Shown here: in pieces, positions 41,775-50,813 of the stretch
Layout: the number at the start of each line of letters is the position of its first letter
How positions within the stretch are numbered: the stretch's first letter is position 1
Assembly: GCF_028802875.1 (NCBI RefSeq)
Contig: NZ_JARAMP010000011.1
Location: 90,054 to 154,053, forward strand
Length of the DNA stretch: 64,000 nt
Source of the DNA: Seohaeicola sp024304985
GTDB taxonomy: Bacteria; Pseudomonadota; Alphaproteobacteria; Rhodobacterales; Rhodobacteraceae
Direction: 5' to 3'
Program-made: the position numbers and the translations under genes
The notes under the pieces: model-generated
Databases searched by the model: none
What the model was told of the DNA's origin: nothing
The model's input: only the letters and a program-made list of their open reading frames with translations

Positions 41775-43784
41775 ATGGCGCTGCTACTGGGGGTGGATAC
41801 GGGCGGAACCTTTACGGACGCCGTGTTGATTCACAATGAGACCGAGGTGATCGCAAGTGCCAAGGCATTGACCACACGAACAGATCTGGCGATCGGGATC
41901 GGTTCGGCCGTCCGTGCCGTGCTGACGCAGGCCGCCGTGTCGCCGGGCAAGGTCGCTATGGCCTCGCTGTCGACGACGCTGGCAACAAATGCGTTGGTCG
42001 AGGGGCAGGGCGGGCGCGTTGGGTTGGTCTATATCGGCTTCGATGCGCGCGATCTTGAGACGCATGGCTTGTCGAATGCGTTGCGAGGAGATCCGGTTCT
42101 GGTCCTGCAAGGGGGTCACAGTCACGCCGGGGGTGAGGTGGTTCCGCTAGATACTGCCACGCTTGAGGCTTGGTTAGAGACTGTTTCAGGCATCTCGGGC
42201 TTTGCGGTCGCGGCACAGTTTGCCACGCGCAATCCGGCGCACGAGAATCGGGCGGCCGAGATCATTGGCTGTATGACAGGACGGCCTGTCAGTTGCTCCC
42301 ATCATTTGTCGGCGCGACTGAACGGACCGAAACGTGCCCTGACCGCCGTTCTGAACGCGCGGCTGATCGGTATGACGCATCGCCTGATCGGGCGGGCGGA
42401 AGACGTGCTGAAGGAGGTTGGGATCAATGCCCCGTTGATGGTCGTGCGTGGAGACGGCGCGCTGATGTCAGCGGCCCAAGCCAAGGCACGGCCTATCGAG
42501 ACCATCCTGAGCGGACCTGCCGCGAGTATTGTTGGTGCCCGTTGGTTGACCGGTGCCGACGAGGCGCTGGTTTCCGACATCGGAGGGACAACGACCGATA
42601 TCGCCGTTCTGCGCCATGGAAAGCCCGCGATTGATCCCAATGGCGCGCAGGTCGGGCCCTACAGAACGATGGTCGAAGCTGTGGCGATGCGCACCCACGG
42701 ATTGGGGGGTGACAGCGAAGTGCATTTCATCGCCGACGGGTTGGAGGGCGGTGTGACCCTCGGACCACGCAGGCTTTTGCCGGTGAGCCTGATTGCTTTG
42801 GACGCGCCGGATGCGGTGCACGATGCGCTGGACGCACAATTGCGCACGGCTGTTCCCGGTGAGCATGACGGGCGGTTTGTGAAGGCAGTGGCCGGCGTTG
42901 ATGCAGGCGGGTTGTCTGACCGCGACATGGTTTTACTGGAAAGGATCGGCGCAGCGGTGCAGCCTTTGGCGGCGGTTCTGAAGACACGCATTGAGGGGCA
43001 GGGCTTGCAACGTCTTGTTGGGCGGGGGTTGGTCCAGGTGGCAGGGGTAACCCCGTCAGACGCAAGCCATGTTCTGGGGGGCCTGACAGCATGGGATCGC
43101 GACGCAGCCGAAAAGGCATTGCTTTTGCTCGGGCGCAGGCGAACCGGCGCGGGCGAGGTTCTGGCGCGCGATGCAATGACGCTGGCCCGCATGATTGTGG
43201 ACAGGCTGACCGAACAGACGGTTCTGGCTCTATTAGAGTCTGCTTTTGCAGAGGAAGGCAGCACATTTGACGCCAACCCATCCGATCTTGCGCGCCATCC
43301 CTTGATGCAAAGGGCGCTGTCCGGGCATCGCGGGCTGATTGCGCTGCAGGCCGGATTGGCCGTCGACGTGATCGGATTGGGGGCGTCGGCTGCCAGCTAC
43401 TATCCCGCGGTTGGATTGCGCCTGAATACGCGGATGATCCTGCCTGAACACGCAGGAGTCGCCAACGCGATCGGGGCGGTGGTCGGGCAGGTGACATTCC
43501 GCAAAAGCGGCATTGTTTCGGCACCATCCGAGGGAAAATACAGGGTTCATCTTGAAACCGGACCCGAGGATTTCCCGGACCCGGAAAAGGCCATGTCCCG
43601 GCTAGAGGCAGTGCTGAGGACCGAAGCAGCGACAGAAGCGCGCCGCGCAGGGGCGGGTGAGATCCTTGTGACATGTGACCGCGAGATCAGGCGCGCGCAG
43701 GTCGAAGCGCGAGATGTGTTCATTGAAGCCGTCCTGACAGTCGAGGCAAGCGGTCGGCCGCGCGTGGCCGTTGATCCGGCATGA
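41775..43784 (+). CDS. Hydantoinase/oxoprolinase subunit A-like protein (HyuA family), no HyuB partner
   Basis: A 669-residue protein with the family's actin/Hsp70-like ATPase elements: LLGVDTGGTFTDAVLIHNET at the N-terminus, the ASLSTTLATNALVEGQGGRV segment, SGPAASIVGARWLTG, and DIGGTTTDIAVLRHGKPAI. HyuA proteins hydrolyse ATP while opening hydantoin or 5-oxoproline-type rings, usually with a HyuB subunit. No HyuB is present here; kbl-tdh follow. Length (about 690 usual) and motifs look intact. It may act alone, with a distant B subunit, or on a different substrate. AAAGGAG precedes the ATG. Confidence 0.85.
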   Translation: MALLLGVDTGGTFTDAVLIHNETEVIASAKALTTRTDLAIGIGSAVRAVLTQAAVSPGKVAMASLSTTLATNALVEGQGGRVGLVYIGFDARDLETHGLSNALRGDPVLVLQGGHSHAGGEVVPLDTATLEAWLETVSGISGFAVAAQFATRNPAHENRAAEIIGCMTGRPVSCSHHLSARLNGPKRALTAVLNARLIGMTHRLIGRAEDVLKEVGINAPLMVVRGDGALMSAAQAKARPIETILSGPAASIVGARWLTGADEALVSDIGGTTTDIAVLRHGKPAIDPNGAQVGPYRTMVEAVAMRTHGLGGDSEVHFIADGLEGGVTLGPRRLLPVSLIALDAPDAVHDALDAQLRTAVPGEHDGRFVKAVAGVDAGGLSDRDMVLLERIGAAVQPLAAVLKTRIEGQGLQRLVGRGLVQVAGVTPSDASHVLGGLTAWDRDAAEKALLLLGRRRTGAGEVLARDAMTLARMIVDRLTEQTVLALLESAFAEEGSTFDANPSDLARHPLMQRALSGHRGLIALQAGLAVDVIGLGASAASYYPAVGLRLNTRMILPEHAGVANAIGAVVGQVTFRKSGIVSAPSEGKYRVHLETGPEDFPDPEKAMSRLEAVLRTEAATEARRAGAGEILVTCDREIRRAQVEARDVFIEAVLTVEASGRPRVAVDPA

Positions 43785-43866
43785 GGCGTGCTGCAAGGGT
43801 GAAAGCAGGATGAGGGCCGGACAGCGGCGTGTTATGCTGGGCTGACTGTGGATGAAGGAGAAGGCA

Positions 43867-45060
43867 ATGCGCGCTGCAGACAGATTTGACGCGGACATGG
43901 CAGAGCGACTGGACGGGCTGCGGGACGAAGGGCTTTACAAGATCGAGCGTGTCATTGCCTCGCCTCAGTCCGGCGAGGTGGTTCTGGAAGGTGACGGGCA
44001 GGCCATCAACCTGTGTGCCAATAACTATCTGGGGCTGGCCGATCATCCTGACCTTATCCAAGCCGGGCGCGCGGCACTGGAGCGCTATGGTTACGGCATG
44101 GCCTCGGTCCGGTTCATCTGTGGCACGCAGGAAGAGCACAAGGCACTGGAGGCACGGATTGCGGCCTATCTGGGAATGGAGGATTCCATCCTCTATTCCA
44201 GCTGTTTCGATGCCAATACAGGCTTGTTCGAGACGCTTCTGGGGCCGGAGGACGCGATCATCTCGGACGCGCTGAACCATGCCAGCATCATCGACGGTGT
44301 ACGTCTGTGCAAAGCGCAGCGCCTGCGTTACGCCAATTCGGACATGGCCGATCTTGAGGCGCAGTTGCAGGCGGCATCCGGTGCGCGGCATCGTTTGATT
44401 GCCACCGACGGGATATTTTCGATGGATGGCTACATGGCCAAGCTGGAGCAGATCTGCGATCTGGCTGACCGCTACGACGCCATGGTCATGGTCGATGACA
44501 GTCATGCCGTGGGTTTTGTCGGCCCGACCGGGCGCGGCACGGCCGAGGCTTGTGGTGTGATGGACCGGGTGGACATCATTACAGGCACCCTTGGCAAGGC
44601 GCTGGGGGGTGCCTCGGGCGGATATACGGCGGCGTCTGCGCCGGTGGTGGACTGGCTCCGGCAAAGGTCGCGCCCCTATCTTTTCTCGAACACGTTGGCC
44701 CCGGTAATTGCGGCCACCAGTCTCAAGGTGTTCGATATGCTGGAGTCAGGCGACGCTCTGCGCGCGACCCTTTGGGAAAATGCCGCCTATTTCCGGGCGC
44801 GCATGGGCGCGCTGGGGTTCGAGTTGCTGCCGGGGGAACATGCGATCATTCCCGTGATGCTGCGCGATCCAAAACTGGCGCGCGACATGGCGGCGCGCTT
44901 GCATGAAAAAGGCGTGTTCGTGACGGCTTTCTCGTTCCCGGTGGTGCCGCGTGGACAGGACCGCATCCGCACTCAGATGTCGGCAGCCCTGAGCCGTGAC
45001 ATGCTGGACCGGGCGATCGACGCCTTCTATGTGGTCGGCCGTGACATGGGGGTAATCTGA
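43867..45060 (+). CDS. kbl: Glycine C-acetyltransferase (2-amino-3-ketobutyrate CoA ligase)
   Basis: A 397-residue PLP enzyme of the alpha-oxoamine synthase family. The PLP lysine is in IITGTLGKALGGASGGYTAA, and the cofactor Asp-x-x-His lies in VMVDDSHAVGFVGPTGRGTA. CANNYLGLADHP and the glycine-pocket SYGMASVRFICGT-like segment are conserved. It splits 2-amino-3-ketobutyrate with CoA into glycine and acetyl-CoA. Start ATG 43867 has AAGGAG at 43856-43861; an ATG at 43852 lacks one. It overlaps tdh by one base. Confidence 0.96.
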   Translation: MRAADRFDADMAERLDGLRDEGLYKIERVIASPQSGEVVLEGDGQAINLCANNYLGLADHPDLIQAGRAALERYGYGMASVRFICGTQEEHKALEARIAAYLGMEDSILYSSCFDANTGLFETLLGPEDAIISDALNHASIIDGVRLCKAQRLRYANSDMADLEAQLQAASGARHRLIATDGIFSMDGYMAKLEQICDLADRYDAMVMVDDSHAVGFVGPTGRGTAEACGVMDRVDIITGTLGKALGGASGGYTAASAPVVDWLRQRSRPYLFSNTLAPVIAATSLKVFDMLESGDALRATLWENAAYFRARMGALGFELLPGEHAIIPVMLRDPKLARDMAARLHEKGVFVTAFSFPVVPRGQDRIRTQMSAALSRDMLDRAIDAFYVVGRDMGVI

Positions 45061-46094
45061 TGAGCAACCAGATGAAAGCGCTGGTGAAATCCAGCGCCGA
45101 ACCCGGCCTTTGGATGGAACGGGTCCCGGTGCCGGAACCGGGGCCGTCGGATGTGTTGATCAGGGTCAGGAAATCCGCCATTTGCGGCACGGACGTGCAT
45201 ATCTGGAAGTGGGATGACTGGGCCCAGGCCACGATTCCCGTGCCCATGGTTGTCGGGCATGAATTCGTGGGCGAGATCGTCGAAACCGGGGCGGCCGCTA
45301 CGAAATACACCGTGGGCATGCGTGTGTCGGGCGAGGGGCATATCGTGTGTGGTGTCTGTCGCAACTGCCGCGCCGGACGCGGACATCTGTGCCGCAATAC
45401 GAAAGGCGTCGGGGTCAATCGGCCCGGCAGTTTTGCCGAATACCTGTGTATTCCCGAGGCCAATGTCGTGCCTATTCCGCCTGAGATCCCCGATGAGATT
45501 GCAGCGATCTTCGATCCGTTCGGCAACGCCGTTCATACGGCTCTAAGCTTCGATCTGGTGGGCGAGGACGTACTGGTCACCGGGGCTGGTCCCATCGGGA
45601 TCATGGGCGCGCTGGTGGCGCAGCGTGCGGGGGCGCAGCGCGTGGTCATCACGGATATCAACCCCTACCGTCTGGATCTGGCCCGGCGCCTGGGTGTGCA
45701 GCATGTGGTCAAGGCGGACGAGGAAGGTTTGGACGCGGTCATGGCCCGGATCGGGATGACCGAAGGGTTCGACGTCGGGCTGGAGATGTCAGGCGCGCCG
45801 CCAGCCATGCGGGACATGATCCACTACATGAACAACGGCGGCAAAGTCGCGCTTTTGGGGATTGCACCACAGGGCTTTGCAGTGGACTGGAACGAGGTGA
45901 TCTTCAAGATGCTCCATATCAAGGGCATCTACGGGCGCGAGATGTTCGAGACATGGTACAAGATGATCGCTCTGGTTCGCGGTGGGCTGGACCTTTCGGG
46001 TTTGATCACCCACCGGATCGGAATCGACGACTATGAGGCGGGTTTCAAGGCCATGATTTCGGGCGATGCAGGCAAAGTGGTCATGGACTGGTAG
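45060..46094 (+). CDS. tdh: L-threonine 3-dehydrogenase
   Basis: A 344-residue zinc medium-chain dehydrogenase. Catalytic zinc ligands are the Cys in SAICGTDVHIWKWDDW and His-Glu in VVGHEFVGEIVETG. The structural zinc uses CGVCRNCRAGRGHLC. NAD binds at VLVTGAGPIGIMGALVAQRA. It oxidises threonine to 2-amino-3-ketobutyrate, the substrate of Kbl encoded immediately upstream, so the pair converts threonine to glycine plus acetyl-CoA. Confidence 0.96.
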   Translation: MSNQMKALVKSSAEPGLWMERVPVPEPGPSDVLIRVRKSAICGTDVHIWKWDDWAQATIPVPMVVGHEFVGEIVETGAAATKYTVGMRVSGEGHIVCGVCRNCRAGRGHLCRNTKGVGVNRPGSFAEYLCIPEANVVPIPPEIPDEIAAIFDPFGNAVHTALSFDLVGEDVLVTGAGPIGIMGALVAQRAGAQRVVITDINPYRLDLARRLGVQHVVKADEEGLDAVMARIGMTEGFDVGLEMSGAPPAMRDMIHYMNNGGKVALLGIAPQGFAVDWNEVIFKMLHIKGIYGREMFETWYKMIALVRGGLDLSGLITHRIGIDDYEAGFKAMISGDAGKVVMDW

Positions 46095-46217
46095 CGGAGC
46101 AGAGGTTTCGCTGACGGTGATTTGAGTATTTTCAGAACGGTGAATGCTTGCACGCGCCTTGAAAGCGTGGCCGGAAGGTGCAGGTTGAGCGCAGACAACG
46201 CAAGGACGGAGGCTATC

Positions 46218-46667
46218 ATGCCGAAATATGAGAGAAACCCCGATGTGGTGGCCAATCTGACGCCCGAGCAATTCTGGGTGACGCAGGAAAGCGGCACCGA
46301 GCGGCCCGGTTCAGGCAAGCTTCTGCGGAACAAGGAGCCGGGGATCTATGTGGATATCGTTTCGGGCGAGCCGCTGTTTGCCTCGTCGGACAAGTATGAC
46401 AGCGGCTGCGGCTGGCCGAGTTTCACCAAGCCCATCGAGCCCGCGCATGTGCGGGAACTGACCGATACAACGCATGGGATGGTGCGTGTCGAAGTGCGCA
46501 GCGCCCACGGGGACAGCCATCTGGGGCATGTTTTCCCAGATGGGCCGCGAGACAAGGGTGGGCTAAGGTATTGCATCAATTCGGCCTCTCTGCGCTTTGT
46601 GCATCGTGATGACATGGAGTCCGAGGGTTACGGCGATTATCTGGATCAGGTGGAGGATATCCGATGA
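46218..46667 (+). CDS. msrB: Peptide-methionine (R)-S-oxide reductase, zinc-less form
   Basis: A 149-residue MsrB starting at ATG 46218, with GACGGAGG just before it. The catalytic Cys is in GGLRYCINSASLRFVHRDDM, and substrate residues lie in SGCGWPSFTKPI and GDSHLGHVFPDGP. The two CxxC zinc pairs present in many MsrB proteins are replaced (GIYVDIVSGEPLF and VRSAHGDSH), so this belongs to the zinc-free type. It repairs R-methionine sulfoxide. msrA overlaps by four bases and repairs the S epimer. Confidence 0.93.
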   Translation: MPKYERNPDVVANLTPEQFWVTQESGTERPGSGKLLRNKEPGIYVDIVSGEPLFASSDKYDSGCGWPSFTKPIEPAHVRELTDTTHGMVRVEVRSAHGDSHLGHVFPDGPRDKGGLRYCINSASLRFVHRDDMESEGYGDYLDQVEDIR

Positions 46668-47164
46668 CTGAAGAACGTGCTGTTCTGGCAGGTGGCTGCT
46701 TCTGGGGAATGCAGGACCTGATCCGCAAGCTGCCCGGCGTGATCCGCACGCGGGTCGGCTATACCGGGGGAGATGTGCCCCACGCCACTTATCGGAACCA
46801 CGGCACCCATGCCGAGGGGATCGAGATCATTTTCGACCCAGAGCGGATCACCTATCGTCGCATTCTGGAGTTCTTCTTCCAGATCCATGACCCCACCACC
46901 ATGAATCGTCAGGGCAATGACATCGGCCTGTCCTACCGGTCTGCCATCTACTATGCAGATGAAGCTCAGCGGGACGAGGCACTGAACACTATCGCGGATG
47001 TCGAAGCGTCCGGGATATGGCCGGGGAAGGTCGTGACGGAAGTCGAACCCGTCGGAGAATTCTGGGAGGCCGAACCGGAGCATCAGGATTATCTTGAGAA
47101 GCGCCCCAATGGCTATACCTGCCATTTCCCGCGACCACATTGGGTGTTGCCCAGGCGTGCGTGA
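46664..47164 (+). CDS. msrA: Peptide-methionine (S)-S-oxide reductase
   Basis: A 166-residue MsrA. The catalytic Cys12 lies in VLAGGCFWGMQDLIRKLPGV. VGYTGGDVPHATYRNHGTHA and EFFFQIHDPTTMNRQGNDIG are standard substrate and scaffold motifs. It lacks an obvious C-terminal resolving-cysteine pair; one Cys remains in NGYTCHFPRPH. It overlaps msrB (ATGA), so both are made together to repair oxidised methionine. Confidence 0.95.
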   Translation: MTEERAVLAGGCFWGMQDLIRKLPGVIRTRVGYTGGDVPHATYRNHGTHAEGIEIIFDPERITYRRILEFFFQIHDPTTMNRQGNDIGLSYRSAIYYADEAQRDEALNTIADVEASGIWPGKVVTEVEPVGEFWEAEPEHQDYLEKRPNGYTCHFPRPHWVLPRRA

Positions 47165-47174
47165 CGACCAACCG

Positions 47175-47561
47175 ATGATCCCGCAGAAACCGGCCCGGAC
47201 ACGCGGCCTTGTGCATCTGATCGCCGCGACGGGCTATTCCATGGCGGGTCTGCGGCGCCTGTGGCAAGAGGCGTCTTTTCGACAAGAGATTGCGGGAGGT
47301 CTGGCGGCGTTGGTGGTGCTTTTGATCAGCGGCGCACCGGGCCAAAGCGTTGTGATCTATCTGATGATGCTTCTGGCGCTTCTGACGGTCGAGGCGCTGA
47401 ACACGGCGATCGAGGTGATCGTGGATCACCTGTCGCCCGAGTGGTCTGAATTCGGCAAGCAGGCAAAGGATGTGGGATCAGCGGCTGTGTTCCTGATGAT
47501 CCTGATCAATGTGATCTGGTTTATTGTGACGATGTACGGCCTCTGGGTCGTGCGGGGTTAA
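47175..47561 (+). CDS. dgkA: Diacylglycerol kinase (prokaryotic, integral membrane)
   Basis: A 128-residue DgkA with three membrane helices (for example GGLAALVVLLISGAPGQSVV and VFLMILINVIWFIVTMYGLW). The active-site segment is LLTVEALNTAIEVIVDHLSP, including the conserved Glu/Asn residues. It phosphorylates diacylglycerol released during membrane-glycan or lipid turnover. Start is ATG 47175, ten bases after the msrA stop; it is probably the last gene of the msrBA run. Confidence 0.92.
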   Translation: MIPQKPARTRGLVHLIAATGYSMAGLRRLWQEASFRQEIAGGLAALVVLLISGAPGQSVVIYLMMLLALLTVEALNTAIEVIVDHLSPEWSEFGKQAKDVGSAAVFLMILINVIWFIVTMYGLWVVRG

Positions 47562-47586
47562 CGCCATACCCATAAGTGCGAAAGAA

Positions 47587-47614
47587 AAAAGGGCGCCCGG
47601 AGGGGCGCCCTTTT
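47587..47614. terminator. Bidirectional Rho-independent terminator
   Basis: A perfect 12-bp inverted repeat (AAAAGGGCGCCC at 47587-47598, GGGCGCCCTTTT at 47603-47614) with loop GGAG. Read on the minus strand the T-run is longer (TTTTTTCTTT), so it is the strong terminator of the outer-membrane gene and also stops dgkA transcription. Confidence 0.92.
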
Positions 47615-47642
47615 CCGATGTGATCCCGAAGGATCAGATCGA

Positions 47643-48242
47643 TTAGAAACGATAGTTCGCACGGATCTGGAAGGTCGTGGCTTCAATGTCAGTGCCAGTG
47701 CCTTTGAAATCATCGAACTCGTGGTAAAGCACTTCGCCGCCCAGCGAGATCGTGTCCGTCACCATGTGCTCGTAGCCGGCACCGACGAAGTAACCGGTGT
47801 CATAGCCCAGACCATCAACGTCTGCACCGGCGCCACCTGCGGTTGCGTAGAGCAGACCGTTACCCAGATCGTAGCCACCGCGCACTTTCAGCCGGTACAC
47901 ACGCTCAAGCGTCGCAGCGCCTACTGACAAGTCAGCAATGTCGGCGTCGAGGCCGGCACCCAGCACGAAATTACCGAAGTCCCAGTCATAACCGGCTGTG
48001 AAGCCGCCAATGACGTCATCGCCGCTGGTCGAAGCACCGGTAGCGTCGGAGGCTTCAACATCAGCATAACCCAGCTGAAGACCAGCGTAGCCACCAGTCC
48101 AGTCGCGGCCCATGGTCATTGCGACGGGTGCGGGTGCTTCGATCATCGGCTCCATGGCTGCGGGCGCAGCCGAACCGGCGAATGCGGGAGCTGCGAGTGC
48201 GGAGACGCTCAGAGCTGCCAGAAGTGTATGTGTAAGTTTCAT
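47643..48242 (-). CDS. Outer-membrane beta-barrel protein
   Basis: A 199-residue secreted protein. The signal peptide ends APAFAGS at about residue 22. After an Ala/Pro-rich linker (PAAMEPMIEAPAPVA) come about eight amphipathic strands, for example WTGGYAGLQLGYADVEAS and TISLGGEVLYHEFDDFKG. The final residues FQIRANYRF end in Phe, the BAM recognition signal. Size and pattern match the small OmpA-like/OmpW-like barrels of Rhodobacterales. The function is unknown. Confidence 0.9.
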   Translation of the reverse strand: MKLTHTLLAALSVSALAAPAFAGSAAPAAMEPMIEAPAPVAMTMGRDWTGGYAGLQLGYADVEASDATGASTSGDDVIGGFTAGYDWDFGNFVLGAGLDADIADLSVGAATLERVYRLKVRGGYDLGNGLLYATAGGAGADVDGLGYDTGYFVGAGYEHMVTDTISLGGEVLYHEFDDFKGTGTDIEATTFQIRANYRF

Positions 48243-48546
48243 AGTCCCATCCTTTCGTTACGGGGTCGTTACTGCAAAATGCGAAAAGCCATCACAACAA
48301 CGATCCCGGCAGAAATGCTCTTGAACCGCCTATATCGCAAGAGTTGAGCATTAGATTTCGGAACAACAAAACGTGAGGAAAATTGGCAAAAAATAGCCTA
48401 TTTGATTGAGTTTTTCCGCCGATCCTGTTTTCCATCCTGGGTTGACTTGGTTTGATCGAGTGCTTTCACCCGCGTTGCGTGGTGACCATTGACCTTTACA
48501 CCTACACCCGTCAGCATCACGATGCGGTCGCAGGGAAGCGGGAATT
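48243..48546. other. Divergent intergenic region (304 bases)
   Basis: This AT-richer gap separates the outer-membrane gene from the DMT exporter. It must hold both promoters. I see a 6-bp inverted repeat CTCTTG/CAAGAG (about 48320-48347) with TATAT between its arms, a candidate -10/operator region for the outer-membrane gene. TTGACT near 48441 and TTGACC near 48489 are candidate -35 boxes for the exporter. No ORF or structured RNA is convincing. Confidence 0.4.
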
Positions 48547-49470
48547 ATGCAGCCATTACGGGGGATTATCCTCAAACTCTGTTCGGTCATTCTGTTCATC
48601 ACAATGGCATCCCTGATCAAGGCAACGGCGGATCATGTGCCACCGGGTCAGGCCGTTTTCTTCCGGTCTTTTTTTGCCATGCCTGTCATACTCGCGTGGC
48701 TCTGGATGCGAGGAGACCTGCGGACAGGGCTCAAAGTGACGTCACCACTGGGACATTTTTGGCGCGGTTTTGTAGGAACTGCTGCGATGGGTCTTGGATT
48801 CGCGGGATTGGGCCTTTTGCCCCTGCCGGAAGTTACGGCGATCGGTTATGCGGCGCCGCTGTTAGTCGTTGTTTTTGCTGCGATGTTTTTGAATGAAGAA
48901 GTGCGTGCCTTCCGGCTTTTTGCGGTCGCGCTGGGGATGGTGGGCGTGATGGTGGTGCTGGCGCCGCGTTTGACCCTGCTGTCGGGGCCGACGGTTGAGT
49001 CAGCGGCCGCTCTGGGAGCGATGCTGGTGCTGATGGGTGCAGTCTGTGCGGCGCTTGCACAGATCTATGTTCGCAAGTTGGTGCAGACCGAACAGACCTC
49101 GGCCATCGTTTTCTTTTTCTCGATGACGGCCACAGGGTTGTCATTGCTGACACTCCCCTTCGGATGGGTGATCCCCCTGCCGTTCGAGGCGGCATTACTC
49201 ATCGTGGCAGGGCTACTCGGGGGGCTGGGGCAGATTTTCCTTACCTCCGCCTATCGCTTTGCCGATGCCAGCGTCGTGGCGCCCTTCGATTACGCCTCGA
49301 TGCTATTCGCGATTCTGATCGGGTATTTCATCTTTGATGAAGTGCCGACGGTTCAGATGTTGATCGGTGCTGGTCTGGTCATACTGGCCGGCGTGATGAT
49401 CATCTTGCGCGAACATGCGCTCGGCCTGAAGCGGGAAAAGGCGCGATCTGGCATGACCCCGCAAGGGTGA
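48547..49470 (+). CDS. EamA/DMT-family transporter
   Basis: A 307-residue membrane protein with ten hydrophobic helices in two EamA repeats (first about 8-140, second about 150-290). Landmarks are PPGQAVFFRSFFAMPVILAW in the first, and DASVVAPFDYASMLFAILIG with FDEVPTVQMLIGAGLVILAG in the second. DMT transporters usually export amino acids, nucleobases or other metabolites; the cargo is unknown. It converges on the FAD oxidase gene. Confidence 0.88.
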   Translation: MQPLRGIILKLCSVILFITMASLIKATADHVPPGQAVFFRSFFAMPVILAWLWMRGDLRTGLKVTSPLGHFWRGFVGTAAMGLGFAGLGLLPLPEVTAIGYAAPLLVVVFAAMFLNEEVRAFRLFAVALGMVGVMVVLAPRLTLLSGPTVESAAALGAMLVLMGAVCAALAQIYVRKLVQTEQTSAIVFFFSMTATGLSLLTLPFGWVIPLPFEAALLIVAGLLGGLGQIFLTSAYRFADASVVAPFDYASMLFAILIGYFIFDEVPTVQMLIGAGLVILAGVMIILREHALGLKREKARSGMTPQG

Positions 49471-49478
49471 CGCCGGTT

Positions 49479-50813
49479 TCACAGATCCCGCAAACCGGCC
49501 AAGGCATAACCCGCCGGCAGCAGCGCCCTGCGGAACCTGCCCAAGGGAAATCGGGGGGCATCGGCGCGCATAACTGCAGGATGGGGGAGCCTTGTCGGCT
49601 TGTCCTGCGCAAGATCGGCCAGCAGTGCGCCTGTATAGCTGCCCATCGCTACGCCGTTTCCATGAAAGGCAAAGCCGGCAAAGGCACCGGGCATCCCGGA
49701 GATTGGCCCGCAATAGGGCACGCGGTTCGCGCTGAAGCAGACCATCCCGCTCCAGCCATGTGGTGTCTCGACATGGCGCCATGCCGGGAACATCGCATCG
49801 AAATGCGCGCGTGCGCGGGCGGTGATACCCGCTTCTGCACGCGCAGACGCCAAAAGACCGCCACGCATCCCGAACAGAAAGCGATTGTCGGGCATCAGGC
49901 GAAAATAATGCAACAGGTTTCGCGTATCGTAGGCCATCTGCCGGCTGTTCCAGCCCGCTGCGTCAAGTTCGGTCTGCGTCAATGGGCGCGTCACCAGAAC
50001 ATTTGATTGCGCGGGCATATAGCGCGCAGCCATCCAGGGCGGCAGATCATCTGATGAATAGCCATTCGTCGCAAGAATCAGACGCTTTGCACGGATCGTG
50101 GCCTTGCCCGTTCGAACCTCGATCCCGTTGCCCATCTGGGTGATTGCGGCGACCGGGCTGTACCCGTGGATACGCGCGCCAAGACTGCGGGCCGCCTGAA
50201 CCAGCCCCGCGATATACTTGCGCGGGTTCAGGGCGAAACCGACGGGGATGGTCAGCCCCCCCAAGAACGGCCCAGACATACCCAGATCGTCCAGTTGGGT
50301 CGGAGTGTGCCATGTGGCATCCACCCCGTATTCACGCCTGACCCGCGAGATATCGTCTTGAAGGCCGCGGGCGTTGCGCGAGTTATGGGCCAGAATCGTC
50401 TCGCCCTGCGAATGAGTATCGGCGTCGATGCCGTGCTCCTCCAACAATCCTGCAACTAACGCCACGGCGTCCTGCTCTGCACGCCGCCAGCCCATAAGCG
50501 CCTCTTGCCCGAACCGGCGAGCGATATCTGCACTGCTGGCTTTCGCCCCGCCGAGGCAGCAGAATCCCCCGTTTCGTCCAGAAGCGCCCCATCCCGGGTG
50601 CATGGCGTCCAGAACAATGGTATCAACACCGTCCCGCGCCAGATGCAGGGCGGACGACAGGCCGGTGAAACCCGCGCCGATGACGACCACATCCGCCGTG
50701 TGATCCCCTGTGACCGGCGGAAAACCGTCTGCGTCATCAGGCACTGTTCCTGCCCAAAAACAGCCTGCAACCGGGGCGTTGCTATAGGCGAAGGCCGGAA
50801 AGATACGGGTCAT
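49479..50813 (-). CDS. FAD-dependent amine/amino-acid oxidoreductase (DAO family, PuuB/OrdL-like)
   Basis: A 444-residue flavoenzyme. The FAD motif is ADVVVIGAGFTGLSSALHLA near residue 40. RLILATNGYSSDDLPPWMAA and GFAFHGNGVAMGSYTGALLA are conserved in OrdL/PuuB-type enzymes. A role in oxidising gamma-glutamylputrescine or a similar amine fits, since its start overlaps the stop of the Pot-type permease gene by four bases and it is the last gene of that operon. A gamma-glutamyl-putrescine synthetase is not present in this window, so the direct substrate is open. Confidence 0.85.
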   Translation of the reverse strand: MTRIFPAFAYSNAPVAGCFWAGTVPDDADGFPPVTGDHTADVVVIGAGFTGLSSALHLARDGVDTIVLDAMHPGWGASGRNGGFCCLGGAKASSADIARRFGQEALMGWRRAEQDAVALVAGLLEEHGIDADTHSQGETILAHNSRNARGLQDDISRVRREYGVDATWHTPTQLDDLGMSGPFLGGLTIPVGFALNPRKYIAGLVQAARSLGARIHGYSPVAAITQMGNGIEVRTGKATIRAKRLILATNGYSSDDLPPWMAARYMPAQSNVLVTRPLTQTELDAAGWNSRQMAYDTRNLLHYFRLMPDNRFLFGMRGGLLASARAEAGITARARAHFDAMFPAWRHVETPHGWSGMVCFSANRVPYCGPISGMPGAFAGFAFHGNGVAMGSYTGALLADLAQDKPTRLPHPAVMRADAPRFPLGRFRRALLPAGYALAGLRDL

